Shown piece by piece: positions 13,755 through 21,369 of a stretch of DNA of 21,674 bases. Every line of letters begins with the position of its first letter. Position 1 is the stretch's first letter. The notes under the pieces were generated by a model. The model was given only the letters and a program-made list of their open reading frames with translations. It was not told the DNA's origin and did not search any database. The position numbers and the translations under genes were made by a program. Location: assembly GCA_017616675.1 (NCBI GenBank), contig JAFZXR010000021.1, positions 1 through 21,674 on the forward strand, written 5' to 3'. This stretch comes from Bacteroidales bacterium (GTDB lineage Bacteria > Bacteroidota > Bacteroidia > Bacteroidales > F082).

Positions 13755-15044
13755 ATGGAAGAAAAAGAGTTGAACGAAGAAGAAATTCTCGACGAAAATA
13801 TATCGGAAACCACTGAAGATGTTGACAGTCTGCTAAAATCATCACCTCAGAAATTCAACAAGAAAGATGAGGATCAGGAGGACACTTTGGTGAACAAGCA
13901 GGACGAGGGAGAGGAGTTTAAGGCGACATGGCCGTTGCACGACGACATGAAGAAGACGCTCACCAACGATTTTCATCGCGGATGCCGCATCAAGGCCGAC
14001 AAATACGAGTTTGCCAGCAACGTGTTGCGCCACGGACAGTGTAAGCTCGACAGCTTCAACTGGCTCAAAGATTACGAAAATGAGACGCCGAAAGAAGGCG
14101 AGCTACAGGTCGCTGAGGTGAGGTTTAAGAACGACAGAAAAGACTTTTTCAGCTATCCTTCGGAGATGCATCTCCTTGAAGGTGAATTAGTTGCGGTGGA
14201 GACAGCCATCGGTCACGATATCGGTATAGTGACAATGGTGGGCGAACTCATCGAGAAACAACGCAAACGCAAAAAGAACAACACGCCTGTAGCGGAGCTC
14301 AAGAAAATCTACCGTCGCGCGAGAATCAACGACGTGGAGAAGTTCCTCGAGGCCATCCGTCAGGAAGACCATACCTTGTACCGCAGCCGAGAGATTGCGT
14401 CGAGTCTGAATCTCGAGATGAAGCTCAATGATATTGAGTATCAAGGAGATAGAACAAAAGCCATATTCTATTACACCGCCGATGGACGTGTCGACTTCCG
14501 TGAGTTGATCAAGAAGCTGGCTGAAGAGTTCCATGTGCGTGTCGAGATGCGTCAGATAGGCTTCCGTCAGGAGTCGGCTAAGCTCGGTGGCATAGGATCG
14601 TGTGGCCGCGAGCTCTGCTGTGCCTCATGGATCACTGATTTTCAGTCGGTTACGACAAACGTAGCGAGGGTGCAGCAGCTTTCACCGAACCCGCAGAAGC
14701 TCGCGGGCCAGTGCGGCAAACTGAAATGCTGTCTCAATTATGAGTACGATGCCTATGTCGATGCTCTAAAGGGATTCCCTGACAACCGCATCGTGCTGAA
14801 GACCAAGAAAGGCGACGGAATCTACCAGAAGATCGACATCTTCAAGGGCTTGATGTGGTACTCCTACCCGTTCGACAGAAACAACATGATGGCCATTCCT
14901 GTGGAGAAGGTGAAAGCCATCATCGAAGATAATAAAAAAGGCGTTTTCCCTGAGCAGCTCGAGGACTTCGCGTTCATCAAGGAACAGAAGAACAACGACT
15001 ACGGAGAAGAAGGTAAGCCGGCGGATTTATCAAAGCTTGAATAA
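13755..15044 (+). CDS. ricT: PSP1/RicT-family iron-sulfur regulatory protein
   Basis: A 429-residue protein. After an acidic, low-complexity N terminus (about 1-60), the PSP1 core spans about 120-345. It contains KLGGIGSCGRELCCASW (C283, C288, C289) and QKLAGQCGKLKCCLNYE (C320, C325, C326), the cysteine-rich signature of RicT/YaaT. In Bacillus, RicT belongs to the Fe-S-containing RicA-RicF-RicT (Y) complex, which works with RNase Y in mRNA maturation. Bacteroidota carry RicT-like proteins without that whole complex, so the exact role here is unknown. The ATG at 13755 is preferred over the in-frame TTG at 13737. The stop codon overlaps the gldH start (TAATG), and gldH and pbp1A follow, an order I recall from other Bacteroidota. 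The C terminus beyond about 400 is polar and probably disordered. Confidence 0.88.
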   Translation: MEEKELNEEEILDENISETTEDVDSLLKSSPQKFNKKDEDQEDTLVNKQDEGEEFKATWPLHDDMKKTLTNDFHRGCRIKADKYEFASNVLRHGQCKLDSFNWLKDYENETPKEGELQVAEVRFKNDRKDFFSYPSEMHLLEGELVAVETAIGHDIGIVTMVGELIEKQRKRKKNNTPVAELKKIYRRARINDVEKFLEAIRQEDHTLYRSREIASSLNLEMKLNDIEYQGDRTKAIFYYTADGRVDFRELIKKLAEEFHVRVEMRQIGFRQESAKLGGIGSCGRELCCASWITDFQSVTTNVARVQQLSPNPQKLAGQCGKLKCCLNYEYDAYVDALKGFPDNRIVLKTKKGDGIYQKIDIFKGLMWYSYPFDRNNMMAIPVEKVKAIIEDNKKGVFPEQLEDFAFIKEQKNNDYGEEGKPADLSKLE

Positions 15045-15502
15045 TGAAAAAACTAATAATTGCGATAGCGGTAGCATTTCTGTTAGTCTCATGCGGCAAC
15101 GGTAAGCTGTACGACGACAGCGTCGTGATTCCTGATGCGAAGTGGGACAACGAGTTCGTGCCGAGCTTCGATGTGAATGTCGAAGACACCTTGGTTGACT
15201 ATGCTTTCTACTTGAATATCAGGCACTTAGATAGCTATCGTTATAGCAACCTCTTCATCTTCATGCACACCGAGTTCCCGAACGGCAACGTCACTCACGA
15301 CACCATCGAGTGCACCTTCGCATATCCCGACGGCCGTTGGATGGGCAAAGGCAGCGGCACCATGCGCTCGGCGAAGATCATGCTGAACCCGGCCTTGCGT
15401 TTCCCGTTGAAGGGCAACTACCATTTCGAGATCGAGCAGGCGATGCGTGAGAAAGAGCTGAAAGGCATAGCCGACGTCGGCATTTGCTTTGAAAAACAAT
15501 AA
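15044..15502 (+). CDS. gldH: T9SS/gliding-motility lipoprotein GldH
   Basis: A 152-residue lipoprotein, a normal length for the family. The signal peptide MKKLIIAIAVAFLLVSC has its lipobox at LLVSC, with lipidation expected at C17. The GldH core contains RYSNLFIFMHTEFPNG, HDTIECTFAYPDGRWMGKG and the characteristic C-terminal FEIEQAMREKELKGIADVG. GldH was found as a Flavobacterium gliding component and is needed for normal function of the gliding/T9SS machinery; it persists in non-gliding Bacteroidales that have the T9SS. Its presence agrees with the T9SS sorting domain on the giant protein at 2742-9596. It starts inside the ricT stop codon and is followed by pbp1A after 3 nt, so translational coupling is likely. 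Confidence 0.9.
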   Translation: MKKLIIAIAVAFLLVSCGNGKLYDDSVVIPDAKWDNEFVPSFDVNVEDTLVDYAFYLNIRHLDSYRYSNLFIFMHTEFPNGNVTHDTIECTFAYPDGRWMGKGSGTMRSAKIMLNPALRFPLKGNYHFEIEQAMREKELKGIADVGICFEKQ

Positions 15503-15505
15503 GTT

Positions 15506-17773
15506 ATGGCAAAGAGAAAATCAAATAAGAAAAAAGATATCAAGGTCTATCTGATAGTCCTGTGGTCGCTTTTCCTGGTGTTTTGTCTGGGCGTCTTCCT
15601 GCTTTTCCACGGCATCACGCACGAATGGTTCGGCGACATGCCTACCTTCGAGGAGCTCGAGAACCCTGAGACGAACCTCGCCACTGAGATCATCTCCGCC
15701 GACGGCAAGATTCTGGGCACTTATTACATCGAAAACCGTTCCAACGTCAGCTTCGACGACATCTCGCCTGACCTGATCCATGCGCTCATCGCCATCGAAG
15801 ACATCAGGTTTTACGAGCATAGCGGCATCGACATGAGAGCTCTCTTCCGTGTGGCGAAAGGTCTGGCCACCGGCGATTCGAACCAAGGCGGCGGCAGCAC
15901 CATCACGCAGCAGCTCGCCAAGAACCTCTTCCCTCGTGAGGAAGGCTTGAGTAAGATGCGACTCGTCATCAGGAAGCTGCAAGAATGGGTCACAGCATCG
16001 AAGCTCGAATATAACTACTCGAAGGACGAGATCGTGGCGATGTACCTGAACACCGTGTTTTTCGGACATAACGCCTACGGCATCAAGAAGGCCGCCGAGA
16101 CATTCTTCAGCAAAGAACCCGACGAGCTCAACATCGAAGAGGCAGCCTTGCTTGCCGGCGTCGTCAACGCTCCGACGAAATACAGTCCGCGCCGTAACCC
16201 CAACAACGCTCTATGGCGCCGTAACCTCGTGCTGAAACGCATGGAGACCAACGGCTTCATCACCTCGGAGCAATACGACTCCATCTCGAAGATCCCGATC
16301 GACATGTCGCACTTCGGCGTGCTCGACCACAGAGCCGGACAGGCCACCTATTTCCGCGAGTTCCTAAGAGGCGAGATGCACGAGTGGGCCAAGAATCATC
16401 TCAAGGCCGACGGCACGCCGTATAACATCTACCGCGACGGCCTGCGCATCTACACCACCATCGACTCGAGGATGCAGCAATATGCCGAAGAGGCTGTCCG
16501 CGAACATCTCTCGCAGGACCTCCAGCCCGCTTTCTACAGGCACTGGAAAAACGACAAGAAAGCTCCGTTTGCGCTGAAGTCGCAGGATGACGTGGATAAG
16601 ATCATGACTTTGTCGATGAAACGCTCCGAACGCTACCGTCTGCTGAAGAAAGCGGGCTGGAGCATGGACTCCATCATCGAGAACTTCAACACCCCGGTCG
16701 AGATGACGCTCTTCTCGTGGGAAGGACCTATCGACACAGTGCTAAGTCCAATGGACTCAATACGTTACAGCAAATATTTTCTGCAGTCATCGCTGATGTC
16801 GGTGGAGACCGGCACGGGCTACGTGAGGGCTTACGTGGGTGGCAACGACTACCGTTTCTTCCAGTACGACCACGTCACTCAGGCCAAACGTCAGGTGGGC
16901 TCGACATTTAAGCCGTTCCTTTACTCTCTGGCGATGCAGGAAGGCGAATACACGCCGTGCACGAAGGTTCCGAACATCAGCTACAGCATACAACTGCCCG
17001 ACGGCAAGTTCTGGGAGCCCAAGGACTCGGGTAAGAACAAGTTCGGCGAGGAGGTGACTCTGCGCTGGGCTTTGGCGCATTCCAACAACCGCATCTCTGC
17101 CTACCTGATGAAACGTTTCGGTCCGGAAGCCGTCATCGACATGGCGCGAAGGATGGGCGTGGTATCCGACATCCCTGCTGTGCCTTCGATTTGCTTAGGC
17201 GTGTGCGACATCTCGCTTTACGAGATGGTGGGGGCGATGAGCACATTCGCCAACAAAGGCGTCTACGTGAAACCTATCTTCATCACAAAAATCGAAGATA
17301 AAAACGGCAATATCATCGAGACCTTCAAGGCCGAACAGCACGAGGCCATGGACGAGGTGACCGCCTACAAGATGATCGAGTTGATGAAAGGCGTAGTTTA
17401 TGAAGGCACTGGCGTGAGGTTGAGATATAAATACGGCTTCAGAAACCCTATCGCAGGCAAGACCGGCACCACACAGAACCAGAGCGACGGATGGTTTATG
17501 GGCATCACCCCTGACCTCACCACCGGAGTGTGGACTGGCGCTGAAGACCGCTCGGTGCATTTCAAGACGATAACGCTCGGACAAGGCTCCAACATGGCGC
17601 TGCCGATCTGGGCTTTATATATGCAGAAGGTGTATGCCGACCCGACGCTGCACGTCAGCAAGGGCGACTTCCCAAGACCTCTTGCCAACGTCGACCTCGA
17701 GTTCGACTGCGACAAATACGAGGAGGAACAGGGTGCGGCGGTACCGGAGGAGACTGAAGAGGATGAGTTCTAA
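15506..17773 (+). CDS. Bifunctional penicillin-binding protein 1A (glycosyltransferase GT51 and transpeptidase)
   Basis: A 755-residue class A PBP. It has a cytoplasmic Lys-rich start, one membrane segment (about 13-35), a GT51 domain (about 60-240) with EDIRFYEHSG (catalytic E98) and GGGSTITQQLAKN (128-140), and a transpeptidase domain (about 415-720) with the SxxK motif STFK (S466), SNN (526-528) and KTGTT (652-656). All catalytic motifs are intact. It polymerises lipid II into glycan strands and cross-links the peptides in the periplasm. The C terminus is acidic. It begins 3 nt after gldH, suggesting a shared transcript. The motifs QRQ/KRQVGSTFKPFLY and GxGxVRAYVGG match the Bacteroidota MrcA/PonA type. 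I am sure of the enzyme class; the name PBP1A is by similarity. Confidence 0.96.
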   Translation: MAKRKSNKKKDIKVYLIVLWSLFLVFCLGVFLLFHGITHEWFGDMPTFEELENPETNLATEIISADGKILGTYYIENRSNVSFDDISPDLIHALIAIEDIRFYEHSGIDMRALFRVAKGLATGDSNQGGGSTITQQLAKNLFPREEGLSKMRLVIRKLQEWVTASKLEYNYSKDEIVAMYLNTVFFGHNAYGIKKAAETFFSKEPDELNIEEAALLAGVVNAPTKYSPRRNPNNALWRRNLVLKRMETNGFITSEQYDSISKIPIDMSHFGVLDHRAGQATYFREFLRGEMHEWAKNHLKADGTPYNIYRDGLRIYTTIDSRMQQYAEEAVREHLSQDLQPAFYRHWKNDKKAPFALKSQDDVDKIMTLSMKRSERYRLLKKAGWSMDSIIENFNTPVEMTLFSWEGPIDTVLSPMDSIRYSKYFLQSSLMSVETGTGYVRAYVGGNDYRFFQYDHVTQAKRQVGSTFKPFLYSLAMQEGEYTPCTKVPNISYSIQLPDGKFWEPKDSGKNKFGEEVTLRWALAHSNNRISAYLMKRFGPEAVIDMARRMGVVSDIPAVPSICLGVCDISLYEMVGAMSTFANKGVYVKPIFITKIEDKNGNIIETFKAEQHEAMDEVTAYKMIELMKGVVYEGTGVRLRYKYGFRNPIAGKTGTTQNQSDGWFMGITPDLTTGVWTGAEDRSVHFKTITLGQGSNMALPIWALYMQKVYADPTLHVSKGDFPRPLANVDLEFDCDKYEEEQGAAVPEETEEDEF

Positions 17774-17793
17774 CAAGAAAACGTTATTTGAAT

Positions 17794-17828
17794 AGGAGAT
17801 TCCTCGCCCTGCGGGGCTCGGAATGACA
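17794..17828. repeat. REP-like palindrome (GAGATTCCTCGC...GCTCGGAATGACA) between pbp1A and obg
   Basis: The core TTCC-TC-GCCC-TGCG-GGGC-TC-GGAA (17800-17823) folds into a stem with one 2x2 internal mismatch. Flanks TAGGAGA and TGACAAA complete an element I recall as widely dispersed in Bacteroidota genomes. It has no following T run on the plus strand, so it is probably a REP-type repeat or processing site and not a strong terminator. Confidence 0.6.
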
Positions 17829-17847
17829 AATAAGGAACAATTATTTT

Positions 17848-18840
17848 ATGGCAAACTCAAACTTTGTTGATTATGTGAAGATTTTCTGTCGTTCGGGCAA
17901 GGGCGGCAACGGCGCGATGCATTTCAACCATGCGAAATACGTGCCGAAGGGCGGTCCTGACGGCGGCGACGGAGGCAAGGGCGGCGACGTCATCATGAAA
18001 GGCAACGCTCAGCTGTGGACCTTGTTGCATCTGCGTTACACCAAGCACCTCTTTGCTGGCGACGGCGAGTCGGGCGGCGCTAACCAGAGGACGGGCGCAC
18101 AGGGCAACAACGTGATCATCGAGGTGCCGCTGGGATCGATGGCCTACGACGCTGAGACAAACGAGCCGCTGGGCGAGGTGACCGAAGACGGACAGGAAAT
18201 CGTGATCATGAAAGGCGGCAGAGGCGGCAAAGGCAACACTTTCTTCAAGACAGCGACGATGCAGGCACCGAAGTTCTCGCAGCCCGGCGAGCCGTCGGAA
18301 GAGAGATGGATAATCATCGAGCTGAAGCTGTTGGCCGACGTGGGTCTCGTGGGCTTCCCGAATGCCGGAAAATCGACCTTGTTGTCGGTGGTTTCAGCAG
18401 CAAAACCTGAGATTGCCGACTATCCATTCACCACTTTGACGCCTAACCTCGGAATCGTGCCGTATTACGACTTCAAGTCGTTCATCATGGCTGACATACC
18501 TGGAATCATCGAAGGCGCATCGGATGGTAAAGGATTGGGAATCAGATTCTTACGTCATATCGAACGAAACTCGATATTGCTTTTCCTGGTCGCAGCCGAC
18601 AGTCCGGACGTGAAGGAAGCATACGACGTTTTGCTCAACGAATTGAAGAAATATAATCCGGAATTGCTCGACAAAAAAAGGATTTTGGCCATCAGCAAGA
18701 CCGATTTGATTGACGAAGACACAAAGAAAGAGATAAAGAAACACCTTCCAAAGAAAGTGCCGAATCTTTTCATCAGCTCGGCTACCGGCGAAGGAATAAA
18801 GGAGTTAAAGGATTTAATCTGGCTTTGCTTAACTGAATAA
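17848..18840 (+). CDS. obg: Obg-family ribosome-assembly GTPase
   Basis: A 330-residue protein. The N-terminal Obg domain (about 1-158) is rich in glycine (GGPDGGDGGKGGDV, GGRGGKGNTFF). The G domain (about 160-330) shows G1 GFPNAGKST (169-177), G2 in DYPFTTLTPN, G3 DIPG, the Obg-specific IIEGASDGKGLG and G4 SKTD. The C-terminal OCT/TGS extension of some Obg proteins is absent, as in many Bacteroidota. Obg binds the 50S subunit and links its maturation to guanine nucleotides and (p)ppGpp. It lies 74 nt after pbp1A behind a REP-like palindrome, so it may be transcribed with it or separately; I see no clear TAnnTTTG box in the gap. Its stop overlaps the next start (TAATG). Confidence 0.96.
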   Translation: MANSNFVDYVKIFCRSGKGGNGAMHFNHAKYVPKGGPDGGDGGKGGDVIMKGNAQLWTLLHLRYTKHLFAGDGESGGANQRTGAQGNNVIIEVPLGSMAYDAETNEPLGEVTEDGQEIVIMKGGRGGKGNTFFKTATMQAPKFSQPGEPSEERWIIIELKLLADVGLVGFPNAGKSTLLSVVSAAKPEIADYPFTTLTPNLGIVPYYDFKSFIMADIPGIIEGASDGKGLGIRFLRHIERNSILLFLVAADSPDVKEAYDVLLNELKKYNPELLDKKRILAISKTDLIDEDTKKEIKKHLPKKVPNLFISSATGEGIKELKDLIWLCLTE

Positions 18841-19412
18841 TGCTCAACGACTTAGATCATCAGCTATTTCTGTTCCTCAACGGCCTCCACGTTGACTGGC
18901 TCGACCCTGTGATGACGTTTATCTCATCGGAGACGGGCTGGATTCCGTTTTACGCGGTGCTGGTGTTCCTCGTTTTTTACAAATACCGTTGGAAAGGCCT
19001 GTGGGTCATGCTCGGCGTGGCGGTGCTCATCACCTGCTCCGACCAGATCTCGGCTCACGTTTTCAAGCCCATCTTCCAGCGACTCCGCCCCTGCTACGAC
19101 CCGTTGATTGAGGATTTGGTGCATCTGCCAAGCGGCAAGCCCGGCGGGCATTACGGCTTTATCTCGTCGCATGCCGCCAACACCTTCGCTTTAGCATCAT
19201 TCATCTACATGACGATGCGGAAACATTACAAAAAAATCGGCTGGCTGATGTTCGTCTGGGCCGCCGTGGTTTCTTATAGCAGAATTTACATGGGAGTGCA
19301 TTTCCCCGGTGATATCATCTGCGGTGCTGCCGTCGGATTGATTTTAGGTTTCGGAATAGGATATTTAACAAATCGTCTTACAAAAAATGAGCAAGAAGTC
19401 AGGATATCTTAA
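18840..19412 (+). CDS. PAP2-family membrane phosphatase (lipid A or undecaprenyl-PP phosphatase type)
   Basis: A 190-residue protein with about five membrane segments. All three PAP2 signature blocks are present: K76xxxxxxRP (KPIFQRLRP), SSHAANT around H111 in place of the usual PSGH, and SRxxxxxHxxxD (SRIYMGVHFPGD, H154, D158). Such enzymes remove phosphate from lipids at the periplasmic face. Candidate substrates are undecaprenyl pyrophosphate (BacA-independent recycling) or lipid A (LpxE/LpxF type). The gene starts in the obg stop codon and overlaps the following EptA-like gene by 26 bp. That coupling to a phosphoethanolamine transferase favours lipid A as substrate, but this is inference. 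Family assignment is firm, substrate open. Confidence 0.9.
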   Translation: MLNDLDHQLFLFLNGLHVDWLDPVMTFISSETGWIPFYAVLVFLVFYKYRWKGLWVMLGVAVLITCSDQISAHVFKPIFQRLRPCYDPLIEDLVHLPSGKPGGHYGFISSHAANTFALASFIYMTMRKHYKKIGWLMFVWAAVVSYSRIYMGVHFPGDIICGAAVGLILGFGIGYLTNRLTKNEQEVRIS

Positions 19413-20952
19413 GGTGCTATGGCTCTTAGCTACAGTGCTTTACACCCCGTTGGTTGCGATGTGCCTCAACTTCGAGGTCTTTGTGCCACGTATCATCCCC
19501 ATCCTCCTCACCTGGACGATACTCCTGCTGATTCCTTACGTCATTTTTCGCAAAAAATTTCTCTATGTCATCGCGTCAACGCTACTGTTTGCTGATGGTT
19601 TCATCAATTTATTCCATTGGATAATTTTGAAATGTCCGCTCAACGCTTCGTCGATTTTCGTCTTCATGAACACCAACTTCAGCGAGGCATCGGAGTTTAT
19701 GACCGTCAAGCTGACTCCACTTCTTTTGCTTCTTATACCTCTTATCTTATTGTTTATCAAGACTTTAAGAAGCATTCCTGATTTTTCTTTTAAAACAAAA
19801 ACGGAAAAAATCATTTGGTCGGCATTGTGGGTTTATATGGTGCTTTTCTTTGCCGAAAATATAATAAACAATAGGTTTGTGCGACTCGCGGTGCCCGATG
19901 TGGAACGCGCTTTCGTATCGTTTTTCAACGAATCAAAGGCTTTTAAAACATTGAAAACCAGAGAGTTGTACGATTTAAACGCTGAGATGACCACCAACGA
20001 CTCGACACTCGTGGTAATGATAATCGGTGAGTCGTGCAACCGCAACCACATGTCGGTTTACGGCTACGAGCGTGAGACCACACCTCGCTTGAAAAGCCGC
20101 GACGACATTATGGTTTTCGACAATGTCATCAGTGCCAACTCGAGCACTTTGAACTCGGTGATGAACTTCCTCACCGAGCGCAACATCGAAAATCCGTCGC
20201 CTATCGACAGCTGCATCCACATCTTCGATGTCTTCCACTCCACTCCATACAAGTCGTTTTGGATCTCAAACCAGTCGCCCATCGGGCTGTGGGACAATGG
20301 CGTGACAAATCTGGCGCAAAACGCCGACGTAGTGAAGTTTGTCAACGTGATGGCGAGCTCGTCGATGGAGAGCACCACCATGAAATCGTTCGACGAACAC
20401 CTCATCGAGCCGCTTAACATCGCAATCGACGACGAGGCCAAGAACAAGGTTGTGTTTCTGCAACTCATCGGTTCGCACACGAGCTACAACAAACGCTATC
20501 CGTCTGATTATGAAGCGTTTAAAGGCGCTTCCGACAATAAACAGGCCGTCATCGATGCCTACGACAACACCATTTTATATAACGATTTTGTTATAGACAG
20601 CATCTTTTCGTTACTAAAAGATTACAGTCAGCAGCATCCCGATGTGCGCGTGTCGGCTTTGTATTTCTCCGACCATGGCGAGAATGTTTTTGATGAGGGC
20701 GAATATGCGGGACACGACTATTCGGATAAGATTCCGCATGCAAACGTCGAAATCCCGTTTATTTTCTGGTTCTCGCAGCAACCCGACTATTATCCTGAGC
20801 CGTCGACACCATATATGATCGACGATTTGTTCCACACCATCATCGATTTAAGCGGCATACAAACCGACTGTTTCGATGCGAGCCGAAGCTTCATCAACCG
20901 CAGCTACGACGCTTCGAGAGAACGCCTTTTGGAAGATAAGAAACTCTATTGA
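19387..20952 (+). CDS. EptA-like phosphoethanolamine transferase (sulfatase/alkaline-phosphatase fold)
   Basis: A 521-residue protein. About five N-terminal membrane helices (to residue ~155) precede a periplasmic sulfatase-fold domain (about 205-510). Recognisable are VVMIIGESCNRNHMSVYGY (metal ligand E215) with ERETTPRL after it, the nucleophile region ANSSTLNSV (T254), and FSDHGENVFDEGEYAGHDY (D429, H430, H near 442). These match enzymes that move phosphoethanolamine from phosphatidylethanolamine to lipid A or other glycans in the periplasm. Adding this positive group generally lowers sensitivity to cationic peptides. The usual SCGT/SxGT context of the nucleophile is altered to NSST. It overlaps the PAP2 gene by 26 bp, and its end is only 3 bp from the convergent HsdR-N-like gene, leaving no room for a hairpin between them. 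Confidence 0.9.
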   Translation: MSKKSGYLKVLWLLATVLYTPLVAMCLNFEVFVPRIIPILLTWTILLLIPYVIFRKKFLYVIASTLLFADGFINLFHWIILKCPLNASSIFVFMNTNFSEASEFMTVKLTPLLLLLIPLILLFIKTLRSIPDFSFKTKTEKIIWSALWVYMVLFFAENIINNRFVRLAVPDVERAFVSFFNESKAFKTLKTRELYDLNAEMTTNDSTLVVMIIGESCNRNHMSVYGYERETTPRLKSRDDIMVFDNVISANSSTLNSVMNFLTERNIENPSPIDSCIHIFDVFHSTPYKSFWISNQSPIGLWDNGVTNLAQNADVVKFVNVMASSSMESTTMKSFDEHLIEPLNIAIDDEAKNKVVFLQLIGSHTSYNKRYPSDYEAFKGASDNKQAVIDAYDNTILYNDFVIDSIFSLLKDYSQQHPDVRVSALYFSDHGENVFDEGEYAGHDYSDKIPHANVEIPFIFWFSQQPDYYPEPSTPYMIDDLFHTIIDLSGIQTDCFDASRSFINRSYDASRERLLEDKKLY

Positions 20953-20955
20953 TTT

Positions 20956-21369
20956 TTAAAGTGAAGGAAATTCAGCCAAAGGCTCAAGTTTTCCATCTTC
21001 AACTTTATAGCAAAACATTGATTTTCCATTCGTCAGCGTAAGATATTTCACTTTCAATCCTGAATAATATCTTATCGCTTGGTCTAAAACTTTTTCGGTT
21101 ATTGGCACTGTCTCCGCTTTGCATTCCACTATCATCTGTGGCTCGCCTAAGTTATTGAAAACCACAATGTCAGCACGCTTCGGGAGGTTATTTACCTTTA
21201 TCGAATACTCAACTGCAATAAGCCCTGCCGCAACTTTTCTCACCTCCACGAGGTAATTAAGCATCTTCTGGCGAACCTGCTCCTCAGGAGTTAAAGAAAC
21301 CCATTGTCTCCGAAGCGGGTCGAAGACAACGGGTTTATAATTGTTTACTGATGTTTTGAACCAGTCCAA
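20956..21369 (-). CDS. Stand-alone HsdR N-terminal-domain (PD-(D/E)xK-fold) protein
   Basis: A 137-residue protein resembling the type I restriction enzyme R-subunit N-terminal domain (HSDR_N type) as found alone in Bacteroidota. Visible are FDPLRRQWVSLTPEEQVRQ, then KRADIVVFNN...MIVECKAE, giving the D...ExK nuclease-fold triad, and LDQAIRYYSGLKVKYLTLTNG. No methylase, specificity or helicase part lies beside it, so it is not a restriction system in this window; its role is unknown. The start is a TTG at 21369 directly after the aminotransferase TAA and in the same frame. No ATG occurs before the conserved block, so either this TTG is used or translation depends on the upstream gene. Confidence 0.82.
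   Translation of the reverse strand: MDWFKTSVNNYKPVVFDPLRRQWVSLTPEEQVRQKMLNYLVEVRKVAAGLIAVEYSIKVNNLPKRADIVVFNNLGEPQMIVECKAETVPITEKVLDQAIRYYSGLKVKYLTLTNGKSMFCYKVEDGKLEPLAEFPSL

Noticed and set aside
15521..16069. A 182-codon open frame on the minus strand opposite pbp1A
   Set aside because: It mirrors the GT51 domain coding sequence with intact motifs on the other strand and starts or ends with no regulatory signal.
20956..21369. Restriction-modification or defence locus
   Set aside because: Only a stand-alone HsdR-N-type domain is present; there is no methylase, specificity subunit or helicase nearby.
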